Shown here: piece by piece, positions 1-11,210 of the stretch
Position numbering within the stretch: position 1 is the stretch's first letter
How the letters are laid out: each line of letters starts with the position of its first letter
Assembly (NCBI GenBank): GCA_949825065.1
Contig: OX463856.1
Span: forward strand, 19,092,632-19,156,631
Length of the DNA: 64,000 nucleotides
Source: Odontocerum albicorne
Lineage: Eukaryota > Arthropoda > Insecta > Trichoptera > Odontoceridae
Direction of reading: 5' to 3'
The notes under the pieces: generated by a model
The model's input: only the letters and a program-made list of their open reading frames with translations
Databases searched by the model: none
What the model was told of the DNA's origin: nothing
Position numbers and translations under genes: made by a program

Positions 1-829
1 AGCATGTGAAAGGCAACAAGATTCATACACGTCTGTCTGACTTACGCGAGTATTGTTACCAGACGAATTTCAAGAGATTGATGCCCTTTTTTATAAATAC
101 ATATATCCAAATAAAAAAATACTCAACAGTTGTCGTAGATGGTTAAATTTACCCAGTTTGAAATCGAACCCAAGACATTAAATTGCTTAGAAAGCACGCT
201 AGTAAAAACTTTTAGTACAGAATTGTAGAAAAACAACTATTTTCGCCTAATCATTAAGGCATACTAGGAAAGTAAATAAACAAAACCACCACGAAGCTTC
301 AACAAATAACACAATAAAAAAGTTTAACAAGTTGAATAAAGTTCAAATAAAAGCGAGTTTTAGTTTACTTATTAATTATGACTTTCGTGTCACCTCTGTG
401 TAATTCGGGAGCTACAGATTTCGAGTGCAGCGGTACCCTTTTATAACTCGAACGTGATACCGGAATGCTTTTAGCGCTGGCGCCCGAACGCTGTAAACAA
501 ACACCGACGTAAACACGTACCGTCTGACGTGCTATAGGTACGGACAGAAATACTGTTGTACTAAATAAATATTACATTTCGTAATATTGTGGTTTTGATT
601 GATGGTTGTGAAAAGCGATCTACTTTCCCAATAATGTTCATGAGGGTTTTTTAATGGAATACTCGTATAACAGCGACTTGGTTGTAAAAATGAACGATAT
701 TATTTGTTTTACGATAATGGATTTTCTTTCATATAAGTGTTTGATTTGTATTGTGGGGGAAAACTACTTAATGTTTGCCATGAACATCAAATTCGGGTTA
801 TACGTTGAAAATTATATTCATAAGAAAGT
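1..829. other. Unassigned AT-rich sequence
   Basis: No coding region or repeat recognised. A GC-richer patch lies at about 415-545. Read on the minus strand it contains a TATA-box-like TATAAAAG at about 439-446, but no transcript evidence or downstream coding exon is visible. Confidence 0.4.
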
Positions 830-1035
830 TTGACGATCTCCGTGACCTATTTGGTAAGATGCCTGTCTCTTGACCCGGAGGTTTCGAGCTCGATTCCTGT
901 TATTAACCCAGATTAAAGATAAAGGGTTTTCAGTCAGGCTTTTACTTAAGGCCTAATAAAAATATTCCTGATTGAGTGGAAGAATTTGCCACATGGCAAT
1001 AATTCTTCGAGGTTGTACTGTAAATAAAGAAAGTG
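830..1035 (+). mobile_element. SINE-A copy (tRNA-derived)
   Basis: The tRNA-like head has an A-box-like 'gacctatttggtaaga' and a B-box-like 'gagctcgattcc'. The family body follows ('cttaaggcct', 'gccacatggcaata', 'ggttgtactgta'). The head is too diverged to be a functional tRNA. The same body recurs at 7624, 42528, 46188 and 54764 on this strand and at 7805, 28780, 29524, 39288 and 53624 on the other. Confidence 0.8.
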
Positions 1036-1074
1036 TCATGGATAATTTGTTTGAACGCTGCTTTAGCTGCCAAA

Positions 1075-1165
1075 CGTGGTTCTTTTAGTGATAGTGGGTT
1101 CGAGTCCCGAATTAAAGTATCCTTAAGGAAACTTAGCTCTCGAAACGGCGCTATATAAAACGGTA
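1075..1165 (+). mobile_element. SINE-D fragment
   Basis: 'gatagtgggttcgagtcccg' followed by a diverged tail matches the central part of the family seen at 5035 and 16640. It is a partial, decayed copy. Confidence 0.5.
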
Positions 1166-1784
1166 TATCGATATATTTGGGTTTTGCCTACTCGACAAGG
1201 ATGAATATTCGCAGTGCTCGACCTTAACCCGAGATGCGATTTGGAGATCTCTTCCCGTCTAAAATAATCCTGAAAATATCGAGGAACCTGATTATTGATA
1301 GCCTTGAATACCATAACTCCAATTTTATGTTAAACCCTCTCCCTTATTTTCAAACATTCAAGTATTTTTAGTAATGGGGTAACGTGACACTAATTCACAC
1401 TATCCTAAAAGACACGTGTAGCTGCATTTAAAATATACTGTATTTTATTCAGTTGTATCATAGGTACATACATCTGAATACAAACTGTTTCAATAGGCAA
1501 CGCGGGAAATATTACCACAGTTATTAATTAACAAGCGGGACTGCTCACCCGGCAAATAACGTGAAATACTTGGAAGTTGCCTAAGTTTGAAGAAGCTCAA
1601 ACCTACAGTACTACTTATTTATGTCTCCACGGATAAATAACTATCGATGTGAAAATCTTGAAATTGAATTGACCTCTTTGGGACAACTGATCTGTCCATA
1701 ATCATAACTGATTCATTACTAATAAGATTCTGACGACGCAGAGAAGCAACCCACACGTGATCGGTTTTCGAAAAATTATATTTT
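1166..1784. other. Unassigned sequence
   Basis: AT-rich; no gene or repeat recognised. Confidence 0.4.
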
Positions 1785-2275
1785 CTTCTTCTTCTTCCTT
1801 ATTTTAGGCCTTTTGGCCTGTTATGGTCCTGCATCATTGTTTCCCTCTTGTGACGTCGACTGCCAGCTGTCTTTCCATCTTTTGGGAGGTCGTCCTGGAG
1901 GTTTGCTTGCTTGGGGGATATTGTCCCTGGCCATTCTTACGGCTTTTGGTTCCACCATTCTGGATACATGTTCGTTCCAGAACCTTCTTCTCTGTCGTCC
2001 CCATCTGAAAATATCTTCAACTTCGCATATCCTTCGGATTTCTGTGTTTCGTACTTTTATCACGAAGGGTTTTGCCAGTGATACTCCTGAGTACCTTTAT
2101 TTCGCTGGTTCGAAGGAGATTTTAGGTTCTGACAGTGTCGGCTCTGGACTCTATGCTGTATGTCATTATAAGGCGGACACAGGTCTTGTATATCCTCACC
2201 TTGCTTTGGATGTTCATATACTTGTTTATCCAGATAGCGTTCTTTAGACATCCGGAAATAGCTGCGCACTATTCC
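1785..2275 (-). mobile_element. LINE-B fragment (RTE-like, C-terminal region)
   Basis: The minus strand encodes a tract with 'RNTEIRRICEVEDIFRWGRQ', then 'WNEHVSRM', then 'PPGRPPKRWKDSW'. This is the C-terminal signature common to insect RTE-like non-LTR retrotransposons, downstream of the reverse transcriptase. More N-terminal residues up to about 2270 lie in another frame, so the copy carries frameshifts. The 3' end on the minus strand runs into a GAA-rich tail (about 1783-1798). No RT core remains, so it is 5'-truncated and inactive. The clade is from memory of similar proteins. Confidence 0.75.
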
Positions 2276-2284
2276 ATTTTAATT

Positions 2285-2320
2285 TATTTAAATAAATAAA
2301 TATAGGTTTATTGATAGCAA
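2285..2320 (-). repeat. Shared retroelement 3'-end motif
   Basis: 'aatataggtttattgatagc' preceded by repeated aaat recurs almost identically at 3055-3090. It is found in the opposite orientation at 38236-38265 and 58685-58712 ('caataaacctat'). Read on the minus strand it carries AATAAA, so it looks like a retroelement polyadenylation end. Confidence 0.6.
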
Positions 2321-3054
2321 TATAAAGTGTACATATATCCTGAAATTACATATATAGTTCAGGATAATGTCGAAGAAAATACATTTACAAGAAAAGGACT
2401 ATATATGTCCTTTTCGACCCCTTTGTGACTTAAGGTTCACAAACAGCAATTTAAGACACGCTCGCGCTTTCTGGACCACGCATTTTAATTTCAAACAATC
2501 GTGCTGCAAGACCCACCATGTGTCACAGGTGATACTTTTGAGACTTAATAACCCTTTTGGTCCCGATCCTCACAAAATGGCAATATTGACACTTATGTGT
2601 GTAAAAAACCAAACTTCAGAACGACAAAGTGGCATTTTCGACGTTTTCGTATATTAAGAAAAGCAAGTGATATTTCAACTCGCATGTGCGCATCTAACTA
2701 AGAAGTTTTGAATTCCCCTTTTGATTTTTTGGAAACAAATGTCTTTTTTGAGTGTGATTTTTTTCTATAAAATATTTTTAACCATATAGTTAGTGTCCGT
2801 TCAAGTCAATTTTGCATTTTCGTATTTTTTTCTCGCTTGTGTGCCCCTTAAGGAAAACAATTAGTCATTTTTGAGTCTTAAAGGACACTGTACAGCATTA
2901 ACCTTTGTTTAACCACGAAATCTTTTTTTTTTGTTTTTTAAACAACGAATATCCTTTGTGACTGTTTTGTGCCAGTAATTATTGTGTAATTTTTACAGCA
3001 TTGTGTTCAGTATCAGTTTAAACCAATTTCACATTATTGCAAATTTTCCGAAAT
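2321..3054. other. Unassigned segment between two copies of a 3'-end motif
   Basis: The segment sits between two same-orientation copies of the 3'-end motif, which suggests 3' UTR remnants of minus-strand retroelements. An open frame on the plus strand at 2367-2657 resembles no family I know, and I do not call it a gene. Confidence 0.35.
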
Positions 3055-3090
3055 AATAAATAAATATAGGTTTATTGATAGCAACATAGT
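3055..3090 (-). repeat. Shared retroelement 3'-end motif, second copy
   Basis: Near-identical to 2285-2320 and in the same orientation. Confidence 0.6.
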
Positions 3091-3145
3091 ATGTACATAA
3101 TACATTTAAATATACTTCAAGAACACATCAATTGCAGAGAATACA

Positions 3146-3480
3146 TTAAAGACAGAAGCTATCAAAAGGTCTGGGCTCATCTAATAACATCCCCTCGGCC
3201 AAGATACACCCCACCAATATAGGGCGAGCCCAGCCACGGGGACACCAAATGTTTTTCAGCCCACACCCTTGCACATATAGAATAAGAAGAAGAGAAAAAA
3301 AAACACAGAAAATAAATAGATGGCAGAAAAATACATTTAAGAGAGAAGACATTAAAAGGTCCGGGCTCATCCCACAAATATTCCCCCGGCCGAGATACAC
3401 TCCACTAATGTAGGGCGAGCCCGACCGCAAGGACAACGGGAGGTTTTCAGCCCGCACCCCCGTATATCTAGATAAAAAAA
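3146..3480. repeat. Direct duplication, about 190-bp period
   Basis: Two diverged copies, about 3155-3270 and 3340-3465. Both carry 'aaaggtc-gggctcatc', then a 'ggccaagatacac'-type segment, then 'tagggcgagccc', 'ggaca' and 'ttttcagccc-cacccc'. They are separated by A-rich sequence. The segment is GC-richer than its flanks. Two minus-strand frames read through it, but both halves are repeats and no family is recognised. Confidence 0.65.
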
Positions 3481-3858
3481 CAAAATGTATGGCAGAAAAC
3501 AAAATAAAAAGTAAACCCACATTTACCCCCTTCGGTTAACTGTCAGCAAGAACGAAAAAAAAAAAAGTCTCAAAGGAGTCCAAATTTTATAAAAGTAAAA
3601 AGACAAATAGAAAATGATGTTCACACATAAAAAAACAATACTTTAAAATAGTTAAGCAATAATATAAAAATGAATGAGAAGATAACGCACAAACACGCAC
3701 ACACAATCCCCAATTCACCATCAACGAAAAGAAAGGAAAAAAAGCAAATAAGAGACCTATTAACCTCTAAAAAAAACCTAATAAACCACCCAGAAAATAA
3801 CACAAATCGAAGATAGTTCATAAAAAAAAAACAATTGGGCCTTTTTGAGCCATAAGTA

Positions 3859-3991
3859 ACTTTTTTAATTATATACCTACTACAAACTTTGTGACTTTTT
3901 TACTTATATACCTACTACAAACTTTGTGACTTTTTTACTTATATACCTACTACAAACTTTGTGACTTTTTTACTTATATACCTACTACAAA
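3859..3991. repeat. Tandem array, 35-bp unit, about 3.8 copies
   Basis: The unit begins 'acttttttacttatatacct' and continues 'actacaaactttgtg'. Copies start at 3859, 3894, 3929 and 3964. The last three are nearly identical and the first has one or two changes, which suggests recent unequal expansion. Confidence 0.95.
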
Positions 3992-4019
3992 TAACAACAT
4001 ATGACATTTACAGAATCCC

Positions 4020-4470
4020 TCAACTCACTTTAATCAGTCATTAATCACCCATTTATCGCATTTACTTTTTCTTTCACACTTTTCGACTTAGGATTTCGTA
4101 ACATTCATTCCGAGACATTTTTCTTCACATTTCTGATACAATTTACTTATCATAATGTATGCTTTATCCTCATTCTCCGTGAACACTACATATACGAGTA
4201 TACCATCAACATATAGCAATCTGTACAAGTGCCCATTAGACATTTGTATACCACCCATTGAGCTCAGCAGTTTCATCACAAATGTAAATATTAAACAACC
4301 ATGGCGACAAAACACATCCGTGCTTTACCCCTTTTGAAATATTAAACCACTCAGTCAGAGAATCGTTCACTCTTAATACATATGATTTCAGCATATACGA
4401 ACGCAATACAGTGTATTAATTTACATTCAACACCTTACTCATCTAATATTTTCACTTAAGGAGAAATTAT
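4020..4470 (-). mobile_element. LINE-A fragment: reverse transcriptase palm region
   Basis: On the minus strand the read-through has 'GCVLSPWLFNIYI' (RT motif of the QGC-LSP-LF type), then 'LYRLLYVDG' where the catalytic Y-A-D-D box is expected. It continues 'TENEDKA' and 'KLYQKCEEKCLGMNV'. Frameshifts occur between the segments and the second catalytic Asp is replaced by Gly, so it is inactive. A TACTCGTA octamer lies just after the YVDG codons and appears to add a few residues relative to other copies of the family. Confidence 0.8.
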
Positions 4471-5034
4471 GGTATTTTGACTCGAAGCTTCTTTCAAAGG
4501 TCAAGTAGCTGTAAGAGTGATATTTTTGAACCCAGCTTCAACTACACTGGTCTTAATAACAAGAAAATCTCTGTTCTCACGCCAACGGGCAGCTTCTAGT
4601 GGGATCGATCCGCCCAGAATCAGGCCGAGACGTGATCTGACGAGGTGTCATTCCATTATAATCCACTCCGGTCCAGCGCATTAAAACGATATGTGAGGTC
4701 CACTAGCACCTATGTACGGAGGTAGCATTAAAATATTTAGCATTGTTTCAAGCGATTATGTTATTAAAAATATTCTTTTTGGAGATTCTCAACTTCAGAA
4801 ATAAATAATATTTTATAATTGATGTATAAAATTAACGTATATCCATTTTTTAAATCAAAGTGAATCAAAAAATATTACACCTTCCAATGATAGTGTTTTT
4901 CCTGGTTTCTTATCATCCTTTTTTTCAATCTCTCCTGGTCATCAATAATCTCGTTAAATATTTACTTCACACTTTGAAAGTGGAAGTATCTTGTTAGATT
5001 AATTAATGGAATGTCTTCAAATATATGAACACCA
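4471..5034. other. Unassigned sequence
   Basis: AT-rich with a GC-richer patch at about 4580-4700. Nothing recognised. Confidence 0.35.
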
Positions 5035-5312
5035 CAAACATACACTACACTCCAGCTAAAACCGCATGTGTTACCATTAAACATCGGAAGATCTACTAAG
5101 GTTTCTTTATAGTTCATAATATGTTGTTATAAATATAATCAGATGCAGGGAAGATCCCAAATTAACGACCGCAGCCACCTTACTAGCTTGTTTTTGTGAT
5201 ATTTTTAATCTATCAATGGTGGGTTCGAATCTCGTGTAAGAGGGCCCTTGAGAAGAAAGTACTATCTAAATGGTGCTACATAAATTGTCCTTTAATTATT
5301 ATTATTATAAAA
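5035..5312 (+). mobile_element. SINE-D copy
   Basis: About 280 bp. Recognisable parts are 'catcggaagatctactaagg', 'agatgcagggaagatcc', 'gaccgcagccacc', 'atggtgggttcgaatctcg', 'gtgctacataaattgtcc' and an (ATT)n tail. It aligns along its length with 16640-16935 and with the reverse complement of 60650-60915. The 'gggttcgaatc' looks like a tRNA B box in mid-element. Confidence 0.75.
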
Positions 5313-6334
5313 CCCAACTCCAAAAATAGGCATTTAACATAATGTGTCATACCAGACGGCATAGATGATCAACAAAGAAATATGAGTAATTGTGATTACC
5401 CGAGAACTAACAACGCCCCTTTGAAGAAGAATCGCACCTAAGCTTACAACAAATACAAAAAAATACATGCTTGTCAAACGAATATTGTGTCAGACTTCAA
5501 TGACTTAAAACAAGATAGTTTATTTAAGTAAAATACGCCACCTTGAAGCAAACATATATGTATCATAAATCTGTCCAATTGAAATATTTCTCGCGGAAAC
5601 AAACGTTAACCAATCATATTAATAAATGTTACGTTATAATAACATGACTGTTAAAATAATTTAATGATTATGTCAAGTCGATTACATATATTTGAAGAAG
5701 AATATTCTCAATTGGACTATCACGTTATAACACGCAAGCATTATAAGTTAAACCATTTTATGACTTAAAAGGATTTCACCGTATAATGGAGGATGATACA
5801 ATGTAATAATTTTATCTTCCTACCATGAATCGTGACGAACATAGGTGTTAATTGTTGTCTGCATGTGGTCTCTTGATCCTGTTCCGCCCGCTGGAGGCAG
5901 TCCTCGATCCCACACTCTGCGAATGGTCCGCTTATGTTATGTATGTTATAGGAACTTCGTGCAGAAACTGTCAAAGAAACTAGCGACAATCATAAAGAAA
6001 TTAAGATCAAGAAATCTTTGATTATATGCAAACATTTTTTGGGATCAACCTCAAAACCTTGAATAATGTTAGAGATATGGGTGGCGTTTTTTAAATTATG
6101 TTTAGTTTATAAATATTTTTTCACAGCACCCTAAAAACTTGTCGAATAATAGGAGCACCCTAAAAGTTTATCGATTTATAGGATTAGTGTATTCACCAAT
6201 CAATTTCTCAAATCTTGGAATCAAACTTGACACAACTACCATTATTTACGTAGAGTTTGGAGCAGTATTTTGTTTTTATTACAGGTAACGCCAAAAAACC
6301 CTTGAATTTGGGTCTTGAATCCATGAGAACCTCT
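5313..6334. other. Unassigned sequence with an isolated GC patch
   Basis: Mostly AT-rich. The patch at about 5860-5945 is GC-richer and open on the minus strand, but it matches neither SCAPER nor a repeat in this window. Confidence 0.35.
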
Positions 6335-6690
6335 CCAGAAAAAACAAATCAAACTACTCCGAAAAATCCAGTTTAAATCAAAGGTTTTTAAAGTGTGCAC
6401 CTCGGTGTTTAAGGACGCCACAGGATATTGGAAAATTTTGAAAATTGAATTTGAAGTGTAGATACCTCAGCTTAGCAACTGGTTTAAAAAGTGTTTCTAG
6501 AAGATAATCTTCTAGAAACACTTTTTAAACCAGTTGCTAAGCTGAGGTATCTACACTTCAAATTCAATTTTCAAAATTTTCCAATATCCTGTGGCGTCCT
6601 AAGACACCGAGGTGCACACTTTAAAAACCTTTGAATTAATGGAAAAATGTAAACTGGATTTTTTGGAGAGGTTTGATTTGTTTTTTCCTC
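6335..6690. repeat. Near-perfect 355-bp palindrome (foldback element)
   Basis: The centre is at 6506. About 95 bases on each side (6411-6505 and 6507-6601) are exact reverse complements with a one-base spacer. The symmetry continues with some differences to about 6335 and 6690 (for example 'ctccagaaaaaacaaatc' against its complement at the right end). No coding sequence is present. It may be a MITE or foldback element, or a recent inverted duplication; it could form a long RNA hairpin if transcribed. Confidence 0.95.
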
Positions 6691-7623
6691 TTGATTGCTC
6701 ATTCATGTGAACCAACACTTATGAGGAGATAACAAGGACACGAGTGGAGATAAATTCGGAGCAGAACTCAAGACAATCGCTAAAAGCACAATTACAAAAT
6801 ATGATACCTTCTGATGATTTGTTCAATGAGTCACGTAGAAAATATTATACGAGTTATCTAACTGAAGGAAGAATTATTATTGTCATAAAAAAACTAAATA
6901 TAAAAGAATTTATTTCACACTGAGTTGTTAAAGAGGATGAGGATGCTTAAATAGAGTGCTGGAAATCTGTATAAATATCGCGTGTTTCAAACAGCGACTC
7001 AAATATACTTCCTCTCGTTTCAGTGGAGTGACTTATTTTTCGCGATCAAACGATCGCCACTACAAACTGTTTGAAATGTTTTGGTGACATTTTTCTTTAT
7101 CAATGAAAATTTATTTTTTATTTATTTAAAACTATGGCGGGTTTATAACCAAGCAACAATCTCTTCCAACAGGTCATAACATAACATGGTCTTCAATGGC
7201 TTGCAAAAGGAAAAAGAGATTGGAAAAAAGGGTAATCGAAAATCAAGAAAAATACTCGATATCTCTGAAGGCAAGTTTCATGTGTTTAATTTGCTTTTTG
7301 AAGCACATCAACGATGGCGCAAATATTACATTGACTGAAGGCAAATTCCAGCGTCTAATATTTAGCTACATTAATAGTAAAATATTTGAAAATTATTAAG
7401 TTTGTAATTGAAAAATAAAAAGCAATCTCTGCTGGAGCGTAGCGCGAGACTGTCATCGAAGCGATCTCTACACATTATGCAACACAAATATTTTGTATTT
7501 ATTGAAATTCGCTAAGGATTCCTCCGTAACATCGTATCTGGTTGGCTGGAAAATATTGCTATCTACAACGAAACCATTAGATGGTACTTAGTGCGCGAGT
7601 CGCATATGTGAGCTATCAAATAA
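6691..7623. other. Unassigned, with a SINE-A tail remnant
   Basis: About 7132-7180 ('atggcgggtttat ... aatctcttccaac') is the reverse of the SINE-A tail. The rest is unassigned; the plus frame at 7196-7399 has no recognisable family. Confidence 0.4.
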
Positions 7624-7790
7624 CTAGACGACCTCTGTACCCTAGTTGGTAAGACGCTTGTCTTCCAAACTCTGGGATTACGGGTTTGATTCCTGTTTAT
7701 ACCCACATATTTTTAAAAGTGTTCCAATTTTGTCTTAACTTAAGGGCGGTTTGACATATTTCTGATTTGTTGGAAGATTTTGTTATTGAC
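7624..7790 (+). mobile_element. SINE-A copy
   Basis: The tRNA-like head is 'gacgacctctgtaccctagt' then 'ggtaagacgcttgtcttcc' and 'gggtttgattcctg'. The family body ends near 'catatttctgatttgttgga'. It lies 15 bp from an oppositely oriented copy. Confidence 0.85.
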
Positions 7791-7804
7791 CATAAACCCT
7801 CTAG

Positions 7805-8000
7805 ATTGTTTTTATTTAACACGGCGAGTTTATTACCATATGGCAATCTCTTCCAACCAATCAGAAATATGTTTTAATGGCCCTAAGTGAAAACTAGACT
7901 GGACTCCCTTTTTTTTAAATCTGGGTTCCAGCGGGGATCGAACCCACAGCCTCCGGATCGGCAAACAAGCGTCTTACCACCAGGCTATGGAGGTCGTCGT
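7805..8000 (-). mobile_element. SINE-A copy, inverted relative to its neighbour
   Basis: Read on the minus strand it starts 'gacgacctccatagcctggt' and continues 'ggtaagacgcttgt', 'gggttcgatcccc' and 'ggaacccagattt'. The body ends in 'gccatatggtaataaactc'. With 7624-7790 it forms a tail-to-tail inverted pair. Confidence 0.85.
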
Positions 8001-8039
8001 ATTTTATTTGCAGTGAAAATATTCTGGTAACTCTTCCAA

Positions 8040-8180
8040 TTTGTTGTTTATAGTTAAGGCATTAACGTTGTGGAGGTTTAAATAAATTACAATGTCTTCC
8101 AATTTGTTTGTTAAAAATAAATTACAATGTCTTACAATGTCTTTTCAAAAATAAATTACAATGTCTTCCAATTTGGTTTT
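8040..8180. repeat. Short direct repeats and a dispersed element end
   Basis: 'aataaattacaatgtctt' occurs three times (about 8086, 8114, 8148), twice followed by 'ccaattt'. The segment 'tagttaaggcattaacgttg' at about 8051-8070 is the reverse complement of 59449-59470, next to the hairpin element at 59231, so it is an end of that dispersed family. Confidence 0.65.
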
Positions 8181-9317
8181 TCAAAAGACAATTTTTTTGA
8201 ACAACAAAATCTTTTAAAAAGCTATTTTCAAAAAGAAATGTTATACTACAAGTAAACGAAAAAAAAGAGCAAAAAATGTTTGCAAATATCACCGAAAACC
8301 AGGAAAGAAAAAGTAGATGAAATAGGACAAGAAATATGATATGCAGAAACACATTTCGTCATCGAAAAGTCGAGCATAAAAGACTTACGACAGTTAGTAA
8401 CTGGTTTAAGTTTGACGATTGAAGGAGTAGCAATAAACAACATTTGGATATTTGTATCTACGAGTACTTAAACATTTGGATATTTGTATCTACTTAAAAT
8501 AAAATTTAAGTTTTCTCTAGTTAGTTGCGTATCTAACATATATGGAATATATAATGTGTTTTAGATCGTATTTTAAGAGAGAATTATATGTTAGTCTCCA
8601 GAATTGAATAACATCACCATTTCGCCATGCCCGTATCGTGGTAGGCAAAGAGGGTATATTTTTATTTTACATACATGGATTTAAAAAAACACAAATTTTA
8701 TCAGTCAAGAATATTACACTTAAACGACTTAAATTTAAGAAATATTGACATGTACATTATCAAGATTGATTGTCCGCCAAATGACCTAGTTTTGATAATT
8801 GATATTATATTTTGGATATTTGACGAATGATTTTTATTTATAAAAGATTTTTTTTCCATTTTAATTTATAAAAGAGAACAGATCTCCACTTCATTCTATT
8901 CTAGCACACGTCTTGCGCTTTTGCCGCATTCAAACACCTTGTCATGCATACTCTTCCATAAGAAAGATTTTTTCACTCCTTACTCTTTCAGATGTGTTAT
9001 ATCTTGACCAACACAAAAGACAAGACGTAGAATGCATCAAAAGTAGACCATTCAATTCTTATGTTGCATCGTTTGAGAAGAGTTTTGATTTCATTCAACT
9101 AAGATACGGGAGAAATCTGAGATGTTGGAGGAGTATTGAGGAAGTAGGGATGTGGGAAGAGGGGATGGTTTATTTTTAGGGGAGAATTCCACCCTTAGCG
9201 AGAGGAAAATCTTAGGGTCGCATTATTTTCTCATCCGATAGAAAGGCGGCTCGTTATGGTAAAATAATAGTGAAAATGCAAACAAACTATTAATAAACTG
9301 TTTTGCTTTTATTTAAT
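8181..9317. other. Unassigned, with a short tandem duplication
   Basis: 'acatttggatatttgtatct' is tandemly duplicated at about 8440-8500, and the first copy alone carries CGAGTA. The plus-strand frame at 8913-9179 has no recognisable family and is not called. Confidence 0.4.
8459..8466. other. TACGAGTA site with an adjacent empty-site copy
   Basis: The first copy of a tandem duplication reads 'gtatctaCGAGTActtaaa' and the second 'gtatctacttaaaa'. They differ by exactly the six bases CGAGTA at a TA. This is the clearest filled/empty pair for the octamer described in the findings. Confidence 0.85.
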
Positions 9318-9502
9318 ACTTACATGCAAATATAAATAAAATAAAATGATATGTAGGAAAATAAGATTAAATAAGTTCATAAATTATAACATATAATTAA
9401 GATTAGTTAAGTAATAAATTTGTACATAGGTATAGCCTTGACAAATGTTTGTATAATAATTTACTAGTTTAATAAAAAAAAAAAAAAACTTACATGCAAA
9501 TA
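9318..9502 (+). mobile_element. Retroposed 155-bp insert with 15-bp target-site duplication
   Basis: 'acttacatgcaaata' occurs exactly at 9318-9332 and 9488-9502. The 155 bases between end in about 14 A residues (9474-9487) that overlap an AATAAA. Target-site duplication, poly(A) and a polyadenylation signal are the marks of L1/RTE-style retroposition. The insert is AT-rich and non-coding: a 3' UTR fragment of a LINE or of a host mRNA. Confidence 0.85.
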
Positions 9503-10479
9503 CATCTCGCGAATTTATTAATTTAAAGCGAATCTTTTATATATTATCAATCAACTTCTGTTTCATAATTAATATTGGTAAAATATTAGTTGGATAAGGT
9601 TTTTCGGAGTATTTTCCGCATCCACGTGGTTTGACGTGATATAACCTACATATTTTAAACCTAATATATGAAATATTCTTGTGGAAAACTAACATAAATT
9701 AAGGTAAAAGATAAATCTAAAGGGAAATAGGTATCAGTACGGAAATTCTATGGGAGGTCAGGACGATGAAAATACACATATTCTTGAAATAATAACCATA
9801 AGAACACTTAATTCTACTTCTAGAAAAATATAAAACGTTTATTTTAACAAAATGATGTGGTAGAGCCTCCGACAAAGGCTGCCAACTGGGCCCAGGGCAA
9901 AAGCGCCAGTCTGTCAATCTTACACATGAAAAAGCCACACCGTTTCTTTATTCGCCAGTCGAGTCGTCACATGGAACGCAAATAGCTATTACTTTAGTAT
10001 TATTAAAATTGTAAATCAATGGATTATTTCATTGTTTTTTTATTCCAAAACATTGTTCCCGCATTAGAAAACAATTATGAAAATATAAAGGCAGCCTTCT
10101 CAATTTACTATGGAGGTTTCGTAAAAGGGCTTAGTTACTTACTCGTACAACTACAGTTTATTGAAAAGTGACAAAAAATGCTGTTATTTTAATCATAAAA
10201 TGAAAATAATGAAATTAGTAACTCTAAAATTTCATTTCCAGTCATTGTTGCTATTCATTACACTGTAGCTTTTTTAAAAATACTTTTGATAAAATTATTT
10301 CCAAAATTTCAAGTTATATCAAGATTTTCGAAAAGTTTAGTACTAAATCCTACTTCAACTCGACGTCTTTTCACATTTGATCTATTCATTCGTTGGGTCA
10401 TTCATAATTTATTTTATCCATACAGTACACTTTTGTATTCATAATAAGTTATTCTTAAATTTATATAAATCCGAGAATG
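9503..10479. other. Unassigned sequence
   Basis: AT-rich. No repeat or gene recognised; a GC-richer stretch at about 9860-9950 has no match here. Confidence 0.35.
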
Positions 10480-11010
<531 letters not shown>

Positions 11011-11210
11011 NNNNNNNNNNNNNNNNNNNNNNNNNNNNNNNNNNNNNNNNNNNNNNNNNNNNNNNNNNNNNNNNNNNNNNNNNNNNNNNNNNNNNNNNNN
11101 NNNNNNNNNNNNNNNNNNNNNNNNNNNNNNNNNNNNNNNNNNNNNNNNNNNNNNNNNNNNNNNNNNNNNNNNNNNNNNNNNNNNNNNNNNNNNNNNNNNN
11201 NNNNNNNNNN
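11011..11210. other. Assembly gap (200 N)
   Basis: Two hundred unknown bases. The round size suggests a placeholder, with the (TA)n tract the probable cause. Confidence 0.99.

Noticed and set aside
5765..5989. Minus-strand frame as the SCAPER terminal exon
   Set aside because: No sequence resemblance to the expected C-terminus, although an AG lies upstream. Left unassigned.
8913..9179. 88-codon plus-strand frame
   Set aside because: No recognisable domain, no splice context, and length within chance for this composition.
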